A stretch of DNA of 64,000 nucleotides from Streptomyces sp. NA04227 (GTDB lineage Bacteria > Actinomycetota > Actinomycetes > Streptomycetales > Streptomycetaceae), in assembly GCF_013364195.1 (NCBI RefSeq), contig NZ_CP054918.1, forward strand, positions 3,151,001 to 3,215,000, given 5' to 3'. Below, piece after piece: positions 35,891 to 44,419 of the stretch. A program made the translations under genes and the position numbers. How positions within the stretch are numbered: position 1 is the first letter of the stretch; the number at the start of each line of letters is the position of its first letter. The notes beneath the pieces were generated by a model. The model was not told the DNA's origin. It did not search any database and saw nothing but the letters and a program-made list of their open reading frames with translations.

Positions 35891-37042
35891 CTACTTGTCG
35901 ATGTCCCCCACAACGAAGAACAACGAGCCGAGGATCGCGACCATGTCCGCGACAAGGGTGCCGGGGAGCAGTTCGGTCAGGGCCTGGATGTTGTTGTACG
36001 AGGCGGAGCGCAGTTTCAGGCGGTACGGGGTCTTCTCGCCCTTGGAGACCAGGTAGTAGCCGTTGATGCCGAGGGGGTTCTCGGTCCAGGCGTAGGTGTG
36101 GCCCTCGGGTGCCTTGAGGACCTTGGGCAGGCGCTGGTTGACCGGGCCGGGGGGCAGGTCGTCGAGGCGGTCCAGGCAGGCGGCGGCGAGCTCCAGGGCG
36201 TTGTGCGTCTGGTCGAGGAGGCACTCGAAGCGGGCGAGGCAGTCGCCCTCCTGGCGGGTGACCACGCGCAGGGTGTCCTGGAGTTCGCCGTAGGCGAGGT
36301 ACGGCTCGTCGCGGCGCAGGTCGAAGTCGACGCCGGAGGCGCGGGCGATGGGGCCGCTGACGCCGTAGGCGTGGACGGCCGATGCGGCGAGTACGCCGAC
36401 GCCGCGGGTACGGCCGCGGAAGATCTCGTTGCCGAGGACCAGGTTGTCGTACACGTCCATGCGGGAGCGCAGATCGGCGACGGCCTGGCGGGCGCGGCCG
36501 AGCCAGCCCGCGGGGAGGTCCTCCTTGAGGCCGCCGACACGGTTGAACATGTAGTGCATGCGGCCGCCGGAGACCTCCTCCATCACGGCCTGGAGTTCCT
36601 CGCGCTCGTGGAACGCGTAGAAGATCGGCGTGATGCCGCCGAGTTCGAGCGGGTACGAGCCCAGGAACATGAGGTGGTTGAGCACCCGGTTCAGCTCTGC
36701 GAGCAGGGTGCGCAGCCAGACCGCGCGTTCGGGGACCTCCATGCCGAGCATGCGCTCGACGGCGAGCACGACGCCGAGTTCGTTGGAGAAGGCGGAGAGC
36801 CAGTCGTGCCGGTTGGCCAGCATGACGATCTGGCGGTAGTCGCGCGCCTCGAAGAGTTTCTCGGCGCCGCGGTGCATGTAGCCGACGACCGGCTCGGCCC
36901 GCTCGACGGTCTCGCCGTCCAGTACCAGACGCAGGCGCAGCACACCGTGCGTGGACGGGTGCTGGGGCCCGATGTTGAGCACCATGTCCGTGCTCTCGGC
37001 CGCACCGCCGACGCCGATCGTGGTCTCAGTCGTGGGGCTCAT
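35891..37042 (-). CDS. nuoD: NADH-quinone oxidoreductase subunit D paralogue (NuoD2)
   Basis: A 383-residue homologue of the complex I 49-kDa subunit: [20 protein letters not shown] (quinone-site His32), [53 protein letters not shown], and [20 protein letters not shown] at the end. The residue equivalent to the quinone-binding Tyr87 of Thermus Nqo4 is Trp81 here (NRHDW instead of PRMDY), and Arg78 matches the arginine methylated in NDUFS2. No other nuo gene is present, so it is an isolated paralogue; it may work in an alternative complex. ATG 37042 has AGGGGAGA upstream. Confidence 0.93.
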   Translation of the reverse strand: MSPTTETTIGVGGAAESTDMVLNIGPQHPSTHGVLRLRLVLDGETVERAEPVVGYMHRGAEKLFEARDYRQIVMLANRHDWLSAFSNELGVVLAVERMLGMEVPERAVWLRTLLAELNRVLNHLMFLGSYPLELGGITPIFYAFHEREELQAVMEEVSGGRMHYMFNRVGGLKEDLPAGWLGRARQAVADLRSRMDVYDNLVLGNEIFRGRTRGVGVLAASAVHAYGVSGPIARASGVDFDLRRDEPYLAYGELQDTLRVVTRQEGDCLARFECLLDQTHNALELAAACLDRLDDLPPGPVNQRLPKVLKAPEGHTYAWTENPLGINGYYLVSKGEKTPYRLKLRSASYNNIQALTELLPGTLVADMVAILGSLFFVVGDIDK

Positions 37043-37061
37043 GTGCACAGTCTCCCCTACG

Positions 37062-37067
37062 TACCCT
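37062..37067 (+). promoter_or_regulatory. -10 element (TACCCT) of a leaderless PH-domain gene
   Basis: TACCCT is followed by 6 bases and ATG 37074. The region is divergent with nuoD2, whose start is only 31 bases away. Confidence 0.4.
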
Positions 37068-37073
37068 GGCGTC

Positions 37074-37874
37074 ATGGAAACGGGGAGTGCGCGGGGCCCG
37101 CGGGGGGACGCGGCGGACGCCGTCGCGAACGGGAGCCGGACGCCGGGCGAGGCGGGCCGGGCGGACGAGCCGCATGTGACGGGCGAGGCGGGTGAGCCGC
37201 CACATGTGACGGGTGAGGCGGACGGGCCGGATGTGACGGGTGAGGCAGGTGGGACGGGCGGCCCGAGCGGCCCGAGCGGCAAGCCGGACGGATCCCCGCA
37301 CGAACCGACCGAACCAACCGAGCCAACCGAACCGACCGAACCGACCGACGCGAACGAACCCGACGAACCCAACGAACCCACCAGCTGGACAAGCCTCCCC
37401 CGAGGCCTCCTCCGTATGCGCCGCCTGATGCTCGCGCTCTGGCTGGTCCCCGTGACGCTCGTCGCCGCCGTGCTCCCCGGCATCCTCACGGGCGGCCTCT
37501 GGCCACCGGGGTCGGCCGGTTCGTACTGGTCCCCGTGGTCGCTCTTCGCGCTGGTCCCGCTGGCGGCGCTGCTGTGGGGGCGGCGGATGCTGTACCGCAA
37601 CTGGCTGTCCTGGCGGTACGCGGAACGGGCGGACGATCTTCTGATCAGCCGGGGAGTGCTGTTCCGGGAGGAGACGGTGGTGCCGTACGGCCGGATGCAG
37701 CTCGTCGAGGTGACCTCGGGCCCCGTCGAACGCCGCTTCGGCCTGGCCGGGGTGCAGCTGCACACCGCGGCGGCCGCGACCGACGCCCGCATCCCGGGGC
37801 TCGAACCGGCCGAGGCGGAACGCCTGCGCGACCGGCTCACCGCCCTCGGCGAAGCCCGATCGGCCGGACTGTGA
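37074..37874 (+). CDS. PH domain-containing membrane protein (YdbS-like)
   Basis: A 266-residue protein. The first about 105 residues are a low-complexity leader with repeated HVTGEAG-type units and a Glu-Pro-Thr run ([15 protein letters not shown]). Two transmembrane helices follow ([35 protein letters not shown]), then a bacterial PH (bPH2/YdbS) domain: [40 protein letters not shown]. YdbS/YdbT pairs are membrane proteins of unclear function, linked to antimicrobial sensitivity in Bacillus. Its stop overlaps the GTG of the next gene by 4 bases, giving a YdbS-YdbT pair. Confidence 0.85.
   Translation: METGSARGPRGDAADAVANGSRTPGEAGRADEPHVTGEAGEPPHVTGEADGPDVTGEAGGTGGPSGPSGKPDGSPHEPTEPTEPTEPTEPTDANEPDEPNEPTSWTSLPRGLLRMRRLMLALWLVPVTLVAAVLPGILTGGLWPPGSAGSYWSPWSLFALVPLAALLWGRRMLYRNWLSWRYAERADDLLISRGVLFREETVVPYGRMQLVEVTSGPVERRFGLAGVQLHTAAAATDARIPGLEPAEAERLRDRLTALGEARSAGL
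37150..37372 (+). repeat. 30-bp and 9-bp coding repeats in YdbS-like leader
   Basis: Three roughly 30-bp units with CATGTGACGGG(C/T)GAGGCGG near 37173, 37203 and 37233 are followed by a run of GAACCGACC-type 9-bp units at about 37303-37350 encoding Glu-Pro-Thr. Confidence 0.85.
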
Positions 37875-39439
37875 ACGAGCCCGCCGAAGCCACGGACAAG
37901 ACCGTGGGCGAAGCCACGAACAAGACCCTGAGCGAAGCCACGAACAAGACCCTGAGCGAAACCGCGGACAAAAGCGTGGGCGAAACCGCGCACGAAGCCA
38001 CGAACGAACCGGCGGCGGACCGCACGGCGGATGCGGATGGCGTCGCGGACCGCACGGCGGATGCGGATGGCGTCGCGGACCGCACGGCAGATGGCTCGGA
38101 CCGCACGGCAGACGGTTCGCACCACGCATCCGACCGCACAACGGACCGCCGCCTGCACCCGACAACCCCGCTCCGCCGCGCCTGGGCGCCGTTCGCGGTG
38201 ATCGTCGGGTGGGCGGTGCACGATCCCGACCACGCCTTCGAGCGTCTTGGGCAGCTCACCCCGCTCACGCTGCTCGCCGCCTTCGGGGTGCTGCTCCCGG
38301 CGGCCGCCCTCTACGGCTTCCTGAGCTGGTGGTACACGCACTACGCGGTGACGCCGAGCGAGCTGCGGATCCGTACCGGACTGCTGTTCCGGCGCACCGC
38401 GCACATCCGGCTCGACCGGTTGCAGGCCGTCGACGTCACACAGCCGCTGCTTGCGCGGGTGTTCGGGGTGGCCAAGCTGCGGCTCGACGTGGTGGGCGCG
38501 GCGAAGAAGGACGAGCTGGCCTTTCTGTCCGAGCGGGAGGCCCGTGCGCTGCGCGGGGAACTGCTCGCGCGGGCCGCCGGTCTCGCGCCGCACACCGCAC
38601 ACGAGGTGGCCGAGGCCCCGGCCGAGCATCTGCTGCGGGTGCCGCCGCGTTCGCTGGCCGTGGCGCTGCTGCTCACCGGCGGTACCTGGCTCGCGTTGCT
38701 CGGCGCCCTGGTCGTGCCCGGCGTGCTGTGGCTGACCACCCACAACCTGTGGACGGTGGTGGTCAGCGCCGTGCCGCTGCTCGGCGGCGCGGGCGCGCGC
38801 AGCGTCGGCCGTTTCGCGGCCGAGTACGACTGGACGCTCGCCGACAGCCCGGACGGCCTGCGGATCGACCGGGGGCTGCTCGACCGTTCCCACGAGACGG
38901 TGCCGCCGGGCCGGGTGCAGACGGTGGTCCTGGCCGAGCCCGTGCTGTGGCGGCGGCGCGGCTGGGTGCGGGTGGAGCTGAACGTGGCGGGCTCCGCCAA
39001 CTCCGTACTGGTACCGGTCGCGCCGCGTCCGCTCGCCGAGGCGGTGGTGGCCCGGGTCCTGCCGGGCGTCTCGGTACCCGCCGACTTCGCCCGCCCGCCC
39101 GCGCGGGCCGGCTGGGCGCTGCCGCTGTGGTGGCGCGGGCAGGGACTGACGGTCACCGACGGGGTGTTCGCCACCCGCCGGGGTCTCTTCGAGCGGCGGG
39201 TCCACCTGGTCCCGCACGCCAAGGTGCAGAGCGTGCGCCGTACCCAGGGACCGTGGCAGCGCAGGCTCGGCCTCGCGGACGTCTCGGTGGACACCGGCGC
39301 CAACAAGACCGTCACGGCCCGGCTGCGCCCCGCCGCCGAGGCCTCCCGCCTCCTACGGGAACAGGCGGACCGCTCCCGCACGGGCCGCCGCGACGCCCGC
39401 CCCGACCGGTGGATGACGGACCGGACGACCGGTGGATGA
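37871..39439 (+). CDS. PH domain-containing membrane protein (YdbT-like)
   Basis: A 522-residue protein. Residues 1 to about 100 are a disordered leader with ATNKTLSE and [10 protein letters not shown] repeats. The core has paired transmembrane helices ([40 protein letters not shown] with [10 protein letters not shown]) and three bPH2 domains: [60 protein letters not shown]. This matches YdbT. The C-terminus ([11 protein letters not shown]) is encoded by a 23-bp repeat that spans the stop codon. GTG 37871 overlaps the previous stop (GTGA). Function unknown; an envelope role is likely. Confidence 0.85.
   Translation: MNEPAEATDKTVGEATNKTLSEATNKTLSETADKSVGETAHEATNEPAADRTADADGVADRTADADGVADRTADGSDRTADGSHHASDRTTDRRLHPTTPLRRAWAPFAVIVGWAVHDPDHAFERLGQLTPLTLLAAFGVLLPAAALYGFLSWWYTHYAVTPSELRIRTGLLFRRTAHIRLDRLQAVDVTQPLLARVFGVAKLRLDVVGAAKKDELAFLSEREARALRGELLARAAGLAPHTAHEVAEAPAEHLLRVPPRSLAVALLLTGGTWLALLGALVVPGVLWLTTHNLWTVVVSAVPLLGGAGARSVGRFAAEYDWTLADSPDGLRIDRGLLDRSHETVPPGRVQTVVLAEPVLWRRRGWVRVELNVAGSANSVLVPVAPRPLAEAVVARVLPGVSVPADFARPPARAGWALPLWWRGQGLTVTDGVFATRRGLFERRVHLVPHAKVQSVRRTQGPWQRRLGLADVSVDTGANKTVTARLRPAAEASRLLREQADRSRTGRRDARPDRWMTDRTTGG
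37898..38100 (+). repeat. 24-bp and 30-bp coding repeats in YdbT-like leader
   Basis: About four 24-bp-type units GCGAAGCCACGAACAAGACC at 37910-37990 and two perfect 30-bp units beginning GACCGCACGGCGGATGCGGA at about 38020 and 38050 encode the leader. Confidence 0.85.
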
Positions 39440-39496
39440 CGGACCGGACGACCGGTGGATGACGGACCGGGCGACGGTGCGTGACGGTCCGGGCGA
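39406..39496 (+). repeat. 23-bp tandem repeat across the YdbT-like stop codon
   Basis: CCGGTGGATGACGGACCGGA+CGA occurs at 39406-39428, 39429-39451 and 39452-39474 (one change), then a diverged fourth unit. The period is not a multiple of three, and the stop codon used (39437-39439) lies in the second unit. Confidence 0.92.
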
Positions 39497-39762
39497 CCGG
39501 TGCCTGAGGAACCGCCGCACCGAAGATCGAAGGCTGACGAACAGCCCGACGTGTGGCCAAGGATGACGAACAGCCCAACCCCTGGCTGACGAAGCCGAGC
39601 ACTCCCATGAGCGGCCGCAAGCACCCCATGAACGACCGACCGCCCGACCCGTCAACCAGCGACGGATCGGGCGGACGTGTTTCGGGCGGAGGCGGTTCGG
39701 GCGGAGAGGGTGACGAGCCGGGTCAGTACACCTGGGCCTGGCCCTGGCCCTGGGCCCCTCCC
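39440..39762. other. 323-bp convergent spacer without a gene
   Basis: Beyond the 23-bp repeats it holds two copies of GAC/GATGACGAACAGCCC about 34 bases apart and a Gly-rich-encoding stretch. No ORF with supporting features and no strong hairpin was seen. Confidence 0.5.
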
Positions 39763-40962
39763 TCAAGAAGCCGCGGTGCGCAGTGCCTTGACGTCGATGG
39801 GCTCGGTGTCGTCGTGGGCGGTGAGGTCGATGACCTGGCCGACGGCGCGGCGGGCGGAGTCGGCGGGGCGGTAGCGGGACTCGGACTCGGCCTTGTGCAC
39901 GGCCAGTGCCTCGTCGCCGACGACATCGGCGAGGTCGCTGTTCTGCGCGGCTTCGAGTACCGCGGGCGAAGGCGTCGCGCCGGGCGTCTTGGTCCCGAAG
40001 AAGTCGAAACCGCCCGTGAGTTCCTTGCGCGGGGCCGGGGCGGGCGGCGCGATCGCCGCGGCCGCGGGCACCGTGAAATGACGGGGAGCTGCGGCGGCCG
40101 TGCGCGGTTGCTCGCCGGCCGCCCCGGCGTTCCCCGCCGCCTCGCCCTCCTCCGGGACGCCGCCCTGGCCGGGCACCTTGGGCCGGGTCGTACGCAGCGA
40201 ACGCTCGGCTCCGAACGCCGAGAAGCCACCGCCACCGGACGAGCCCGTACCCGTACCCGTACCAGCCTCCAGCGCCTTCGGCCCCGAACTCCCCGTACGC
40301 GCAGGCCGATTGCCACCGGCCGGTCCGTTCGCCGCGGGTCCATTCGCAGCCCGCCCGCTCGCGGCCGATCCATTCGCCGCCGAACTCGTCAGCGCGGGAC
40401 GACCGCCTCCAGCGAGGAGGTCCAGGGCCGCGTTGGCCTCGCGGAACAGGGTCGAGCCCGCGGGCGGGGTGACCACGGGAGCCGCGGCGAGGGCCTTCGC
40501 GGGGCGGGCGGCCTCCAGGGCGAGCCGACGGCTGCCCTCCAGCGCGCTCGCCCGCTCGGTCTCGGCGTTGGCGTACCGCCGCAGCAGGGCCGCGTGTTCG
40601 CCGCGCAGCGCGGCGAGTTCGGCCCGCTTGGCGCGCAGCTTCTGCTCGATACGGGTCCGCACCTCACGCGATTCCTCGAGGTCGGACTCGAGTTCCGCGA
40701 TCCGTTCCTCGTTGCGCCACTCCTCGCTCTTGAGCGAACGCTCCAGCTCGGCGACGCGCTTGCCCGCGACACGGTCCCAGCGGCGCATCAGCACGGCACC
40801 CACCACGGTGGGCACCGCGGCCGCGGCGACGAGGCCACGCAGCAGCATCGGTTCCGCGAAGAGCCAGGCACCACCGGCGCAGATTACGGAGACACCGGCG
40901 ATCGTCGAGGGTGGCAGCAGCCTGTGCAAGGGGGCTGAATGACGGTGACGTCCACGTGGCAT
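39763..40962 (-). CDS. Membrane-anchored coiled-coil protein, unknown function
   Basis: A 399-residue protein. Residues about 15-62 contain two hydrophobic helices (STIAGVSVICAGGAWLFAEP; LRGLVAAAAVPTVVGAVLM), then a long coiled coil from about 63-155 (KRVAELERSLKSEEWRNEER, EESREVRTRIEQKLRAKRAE, ALLRRYANAETERASALEGS), and an Ala/Gly/Pro-rich region ending in a conserved-looking GGFDFFGTK and VIDLTAHDDTEPIDVKALRT. I recall a similar protein at this locus in other Streptomyces. A scaffold or cell-envelope role is possible; no enzyme motif is seen. ATG 40962 is the likely start. Confidence 0.7.
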   Translation of the reverse strand: MPRGRHRHSAPLHRLLPPSTIAGVSVICAGGAWLFAEPMLLRGLVAAAAVPTVVGAVLMRRWDRVAGKRVAELERSLKSEEWRNEERIAELESDLEESREVRTRIEQKLRAKRAELAALRGEHAALLRRYANAETERASALEGSRRLALEAARPAKALAAAPVVTPPAGSTLFREANAALDLLAGGGRPALTSSAANGSAASGRAANGPAANGPAGGNRPARTGSSGPKALEAGTGTGTGSSGGGGFSAFGAERSLRTTRPKVPGQGGVPEEGEAAGNAGAAGEQPRTAAAAPRHFTVPAAAAIAPPAPAPRKELTGGFDFFGTKTPGATPSPAVLEAAQNSDLADVVGDEALAVHKAESESRYRPADSARRAVGQVIDLTAHDDTEPIDVKALRTAAS

Positions 40963-41624
40963 GGCCAGAAACTTACCGCGCGTAGGCGAATCGTGGAGGC
41001 CCGCCCGGTAAAAAGCCGGTACCTCACGACGCCGTTTTTCCCTCCCGCCACACCCGCCACGGAGTTCACGGCCGACCGGCCGGTTTCCCGTATCGCACCG
41101 GGCGTGCCTTCCCGCCGCGGCCCGCGGGCCGCCGCCCGGCGCGACATTTTCTCGAACTCCCCATGCGATAACCGGAGTTCAGGGCGATCGGAACGGACTG
41201 CGGTACGGGATTTCGCGTACGGGACCAGTGGCGGCGCGAGTTGGCACCCGAGCCGAACCTCCGGTCGACCTACCGTCGGGTAGCCCCGCCCGGCGTCCGC
41301 CCCCGCGTCCGCGCCCCCGGAAAATCCCACCCGAAAACCCCACACGGAACCCTCACCGGACCTTCTCCGGCTGGCGACGAATCATTGAGGCGGCGAGCAG
41401 CGAGACGGGGCGGGGCGGAAAGACAGCCGGGCGAGGGGCCGAGGGACGAGGAGCGGAGGGACGAGGGGCGGATCGGCGGACGGACAAGCGACCCGGGAAG
41501 CGCCGTATCAACACCCCACCAAAACCGCCGAGTTCACGCCCGCAGAACCCGCACAGGCACAGGCAACCGGCACCGGCACCGGCACCCACAGTCGCTGCCC
41601 GCCCTCCCCGACACCCCCTACGCC
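40963..41624. other. 662-bp spacer without a supported gene
   Basis: Open frames exist on both strands but show no coding-like composition, ribosome binding site or recognisable motif. Contains a purine-rich GAGGGACGAGG(A/G)GCG repeat (about 41435-41470) and a CCGGCA run (41568-41590). Any promoter of the leftward coiled-coil gene would lie at its left end. Confidence 0.5.
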
Positions 41625-42620
41625 TTACTCCTTCACCAGCCCCTTCTCCTTCAGGTACTCCGCAGCCACGTCGGCCTCCTTCTGCCGTTCCGCGTCGACC
41701 TTGCGGTTGAGCTCGATGAGGTCCTCGGTGGTCAGGGTGCGGGTGAGGGCGCCGAGGATGTCCTCGATCTCCTTGCTGCCCGCGTCCTTGGCGTTGACCA
41801 CGGGCAGGATGTTGTCCGCGTTCTGGAGCTTCTTGTCGTCCTGGAGCAGGACCAGGCCGAAGCTTTCCAGGGTGGCGTCCGTGGTGGTGGTCAGGGCCAG
41901 TTGGTCGGTGCCGTTCTTGACCGCCTGCTTGGACGCGGTGGTGCCGACGCCCTTCGGGTCGATTCCGTCCACCTCGATGCCGTAGGTCTTCTCCAGACCG
42001 GGCGCGCAGAAGGGCCGCTCCTCGCATTCGTCACCGGCGGCGATCTTGACCTTCTCGCCGGACTTCCCGAGATCCGAAAGGGTCTTGAGGTTGTGCTCCT
42101 TGGCGAATTCGGCGCTCACCGCGAAGGCGTTCTGGTCCACGGCGTTACCGGCGGGCAGCACCTTCAGACCGCGCGGCGTCGCAAGGCCCTTCAAAGCCTT
42201 CACGGTCGCGTCGAGATCGTTGGAGGCGACGGGCTTCGCGTCGGGGCCGTTCTTCTTCAGGTTGAAGAATTCGGCGAGGGTGGCCGCGTATTCGGGGACG
42301 ACGTCGATCGCGCCCTTCTCCAGCTGCGGGCCGTACACCTCACGGTTCTGCACGGTCTTCACCGAGACCTCGTACCCGGCGTTCTCCAGAACCCCGGCAT
42401 ACAGCTCGGCGAGCACCTTGGCCTCGGTGAACCGGGCCGCGCCCACCACCAGCGAGCCCTTCTCGCCGCCGCCCGAGTCCGAGCCGCCGTCGCTGTCCTC
42501 CAGGCTGTCGCCACCGCAGGCGACGAGCCCCGGAGCGAGCGCGCCGAGGACGAGCGCGCCCACCGCGGCCCTGCGCATCCGGCTGCCGCCGCCGCGTACG
42601 GATCTGCTGTTCATCGCCAT
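41625..42620 (-). CDS. Glycine betaine/choline-type ABC transporter substrate-binding lipoprotein
   Basis: A 331-residue lipoprotein. Signal sequence with lipobox LVAC (residues 32-35) and predicted lipidation at Cys35. The OpuAC/QAT-type binding domain follows: LVVGAARFTEAKVLAELYAG, VYGPQLEKGAIDVVPEYAAT, CEERPFCAPGLEKTYGIEVD, ALTTTTDATLESFGLVLLQD. It delivers a quaternary amine osmoprotectant to the two permeases upstream. ATG 42620 was chosen; 42614 is nearly equivalent. It is the last gene of the leftward three-gene unit, 88 bases after the permease, the gap starting with 9-bp repeats. Confidence 0.9.
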   Translation of the reverse strand: MAMNSRSVRGGGSRMRRAAVGALVLGALAPGLVACGGDSLEDSDGGSDSGGGEKGSLVVGAARFTEAKVLAELYAGVLENAGYEVSVKTVQNREVYGPQLEKGAIDVVPEYAATLAEFFNLKKNGPDAKPVASNDLDATVKALKGLATPRGLKVLPAGNAVDQNAFAVSAEFAKEHNLKTLSDLGKSGEKVKIAAGDECEERPFCAPGLEKTYGIEVDGIDPKGVGTTASKQAVKNGTDQLALTTTTDATLESFGLVLLQDDKKLQNADNILPVVNAKDAGSKEIEDILGALTRTLTTEDLIELNRKVDAERQKEADVAAEYLKEKGLVKE

Positions 42621-42673
42621 CCCGCCCATTCCTGCCATTCCTGTTCGGCTTTCGCCCCTGTGACACTTCGCTT

Positions 42674-42709
42674 CCGGCACTGCTGGCACTGCTGGCACTA
42701 CTGGCACTT
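42674..42709 (+). repeat. Four 9-bp repeats (CTGGCACTG)
   Basis: CCGGCACTG, CTGGCACTG, CTGGCACTA, CTGGCACTT in tandem, abutting the stop codon of the permease gene. Confidence 0.85.
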
Positions 42710-43386
42710 CACACCCCTCGGGACCGCCCACGCATCGGGTCGAACACGCGCCCCGCGAGGACCAGTACGGCCTCGACCAGGAGGGCCAGGGAGGCCACCA
42801 GGAAGGCGCCCGCGACGACCTGGGGGGTGTTCTGCAGGTTGAACCCGGCGGTGATGATGCGGCCGAGTCCGCCCTCGCCCGCCATCGCGGCGAGCGTGGC
42901 GGTGGCCACGACCTGGACGGCGGCGGAGCGGATGCCGGTCATGATCAGGCCGTAGGCCAGCGGGAGTTCGACGCGGGCGAACACCTGCAAACCGCTCATG
43001 CCCATGCCGCGCGCCGCCTCCACCACGGACCGGTCGACCTCGCGCATGCCGAGATAGGCGTTGGTCAGCAGCGGCGGTACGGCGAACAGCACCAGGGCGA
43101 TCAGGGTCGGCAGGTCGGCGTGCTCGCCGAGCGGGGTGAGCGTGAGCAGTACGAGCACCGCGAGGGTGGGCACCGCACGGCCCACGTTGGAGATGTTCAC
43201 GGCGATCGCGCCGCCCTTGCCGAGGTGGCCGAGGTACAGGGCCAGCGGCAGTGCGATCAGGCAGGCGACGGCGAGCGTCACGCCGCTGAAGTACAGGTGC
43301 TCGACGAGCCGGTGCCACACACCCTTCTCGCCTTGCCAGTTGGCGCCTGTGGTGAGCCAGTCCCAGGCCCCCGAAATGGCGTTCAT
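42709..43386 (-). CDS. Glycine betaine-type ABC transporter permease
   Basis: A 225-residue inner-membrane permease with about five to six helices (LYFSGVTLAVACLIALPLAL, VPTLAVLVLLTLTP, VAGAFLVASLALLVEAVLVL) and the EAA loop (VEAARGMGMSGLQVFARVEL), typical of OpuCB/OpuCD. Starts at ATG 43386, overlapping the preceding permease by 4 bases. Forms a heterodimeric channel with that protein and is powered by the divergently encoded ATPase. Confidence 0.92.
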   Translation of the reverse strand: MNAISGAWDWLTTGANWQGEKGVWHRLVEHLYFSGVTLAVACLIALPLALYLGHLGKGGAIAVNISNVGRAVPTLAVLVLLTLTPLGEHADLPTLIALVLFAVPPLLTNAYLGMREVDRSVVEAARGMGMSGLQVFARVELPLAYGLIMTGIRSAAVQVVATATLAAMAGEGGLGRIITAGFNLQNTPQVVAGAFLVASLALLVEAVLVLAGRVFDPMRGRSRGV

Positions 43387-44201
43387 GCCGAATCAGCCAC
43401 CTTCGCTACCTTCGCTACATTCGCCGCTTCGTCCGCCGTCGCGGCGCCACCCGCTGCCGCGCCACCCGTCGCCGTGGGCCCGCTGCCCCTCGGTCGTGCG
43501 CCGAGAACCCGGCCCGCTCGTCCGGTCCGCGAGGCCCTGGTCCACGGAGTGAGCAGCCATTGCAGACCGAGCAGCATCAGGTCGGCGGCGAGGGCGAGCA
43601 GGACGCACAGGACGGAGGCGGTGAGTACCTGCGCCTTGAAGGTGGTGTCGAGGCCGTCGAGGATCAGGGTGCCCAGGCCGCCGTAGTCGACGATCGCGCC
43701 GACCGTGGTGAGGGCGACGGTGGAGACCGTGGCGATCCGTACGCCCGCCAGCAACGCCGGGAGCGCGAGCGGGAGTTCGACCTCCCACAGCATCCGCACC
43801 GGCCCGTAGCCCATGCCGCGCGCGGCCTCCTTGGCCTCCTCGGGGACGGCCTGGAGTCCGGCGAGGATGTTGCGGACCAGGATGGTCAGCGAGTAGAGGA
43901 CCAGGCCGGTGACCACCAGCGAGGCGGACAGGCCGAACACCGGGAGCAGCAACGAGAACATGGCGAGGGAGGGGACCGTGTAGAGCACGGTCGTCAGGCC
44001 GAGGATGGGTCCCGCGAAGATCTTCTTGCGGGCCAGCAGGGCCAGCGGGAAGGCGACCAGGATCCCGATCGCGACGGAGGCGGCGGTGATGCCGATGTGC
44101 TGTACGGTCGCGTCGGTCAGTTCCTGGGACCGGGACCGCAGGTACTCGCCGCAGATCCAGTCGTTCGCCACAAGGCAGTTGCGCTCGCTCACCCGCCTCA
44201 C
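43383..44201 (-). CDS. Glycine betaine-type ABC transporter permease (first of two)
   Basis: A 272-residue permease with a cytoplasmic-type N-terminus, about six helices (IGITAASVAIGILVAFPLAL, ILGLTTVLYTVPSLAMFSLL, TASVLCVLLALAADLMLLGL) and the EAA loop (AKEAARGMGYGPVRMLWEVE). The last about 50 residues are Gly/Ala-rich (GPTATGGAAAGGAATADEAA then NVAKVAKVADSA), partly from short 9-bp repeats. First gene of the leftward transporter unit, divergent from the ATPase gene across 218 bases. Confidence 0.9.
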   Translation of the reverse strand: MRRVSERNCLVANDWICGEYLRSRSQELTDATVQHIGITAASVAIGILVAFPLALLARKKIFAGPILGLTTVLYTVPSLAMFSLLLPVFGLSASLVVTGLVLYSLTILVRNILAGLQAVPEEAKEAARGMGYGPVRMLWEVELPLALPALLAGVRIATVSTVALTTVGAIVDYGGLGTLILDGLDTTFKAQVLTASVLCVLLALAADLMLLGLQWLLTPWTRASRTGRAGRVLGARPRGSGPTATGGAAAGGAATADEAANVAKVAKVADSA

Positions 44202-44419
44202 CTCCCCCGATCAAGACCCCACCATGTTCGGGAGCCTGTGCCAACCCTGTCCGAAGGGCGTATGAAGGGTGCACGCCGCCTCGCCGACCGGCCAGTCGGG
44301 CCGTGGGAGCCGTCGGAGCCGATCGCTGGCCGACCCTAACCCCGAGCACCGACAATCGCCGAGAGCCGTCGTACGGGCGCAACACGGCCTTCACATTCCG
44401 AGAGCCACAATGGGGACCC

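Noticed and set aside
35891..39217. A 1108-codon minus-strand frame extending nuoD far upstream
   Set aside because: The extension lies antisense to the two PH-domain genes; NuoD homology begins at ATG 37042, which has a ribosome binding site.
41228..41710. Pro/Arg/Ser-rich plus frame in the 662-bp spacer
   Set aside because: Runs into the antisense of the betaine-binding protein gene and is repeat-driven low complexity; no start signal.
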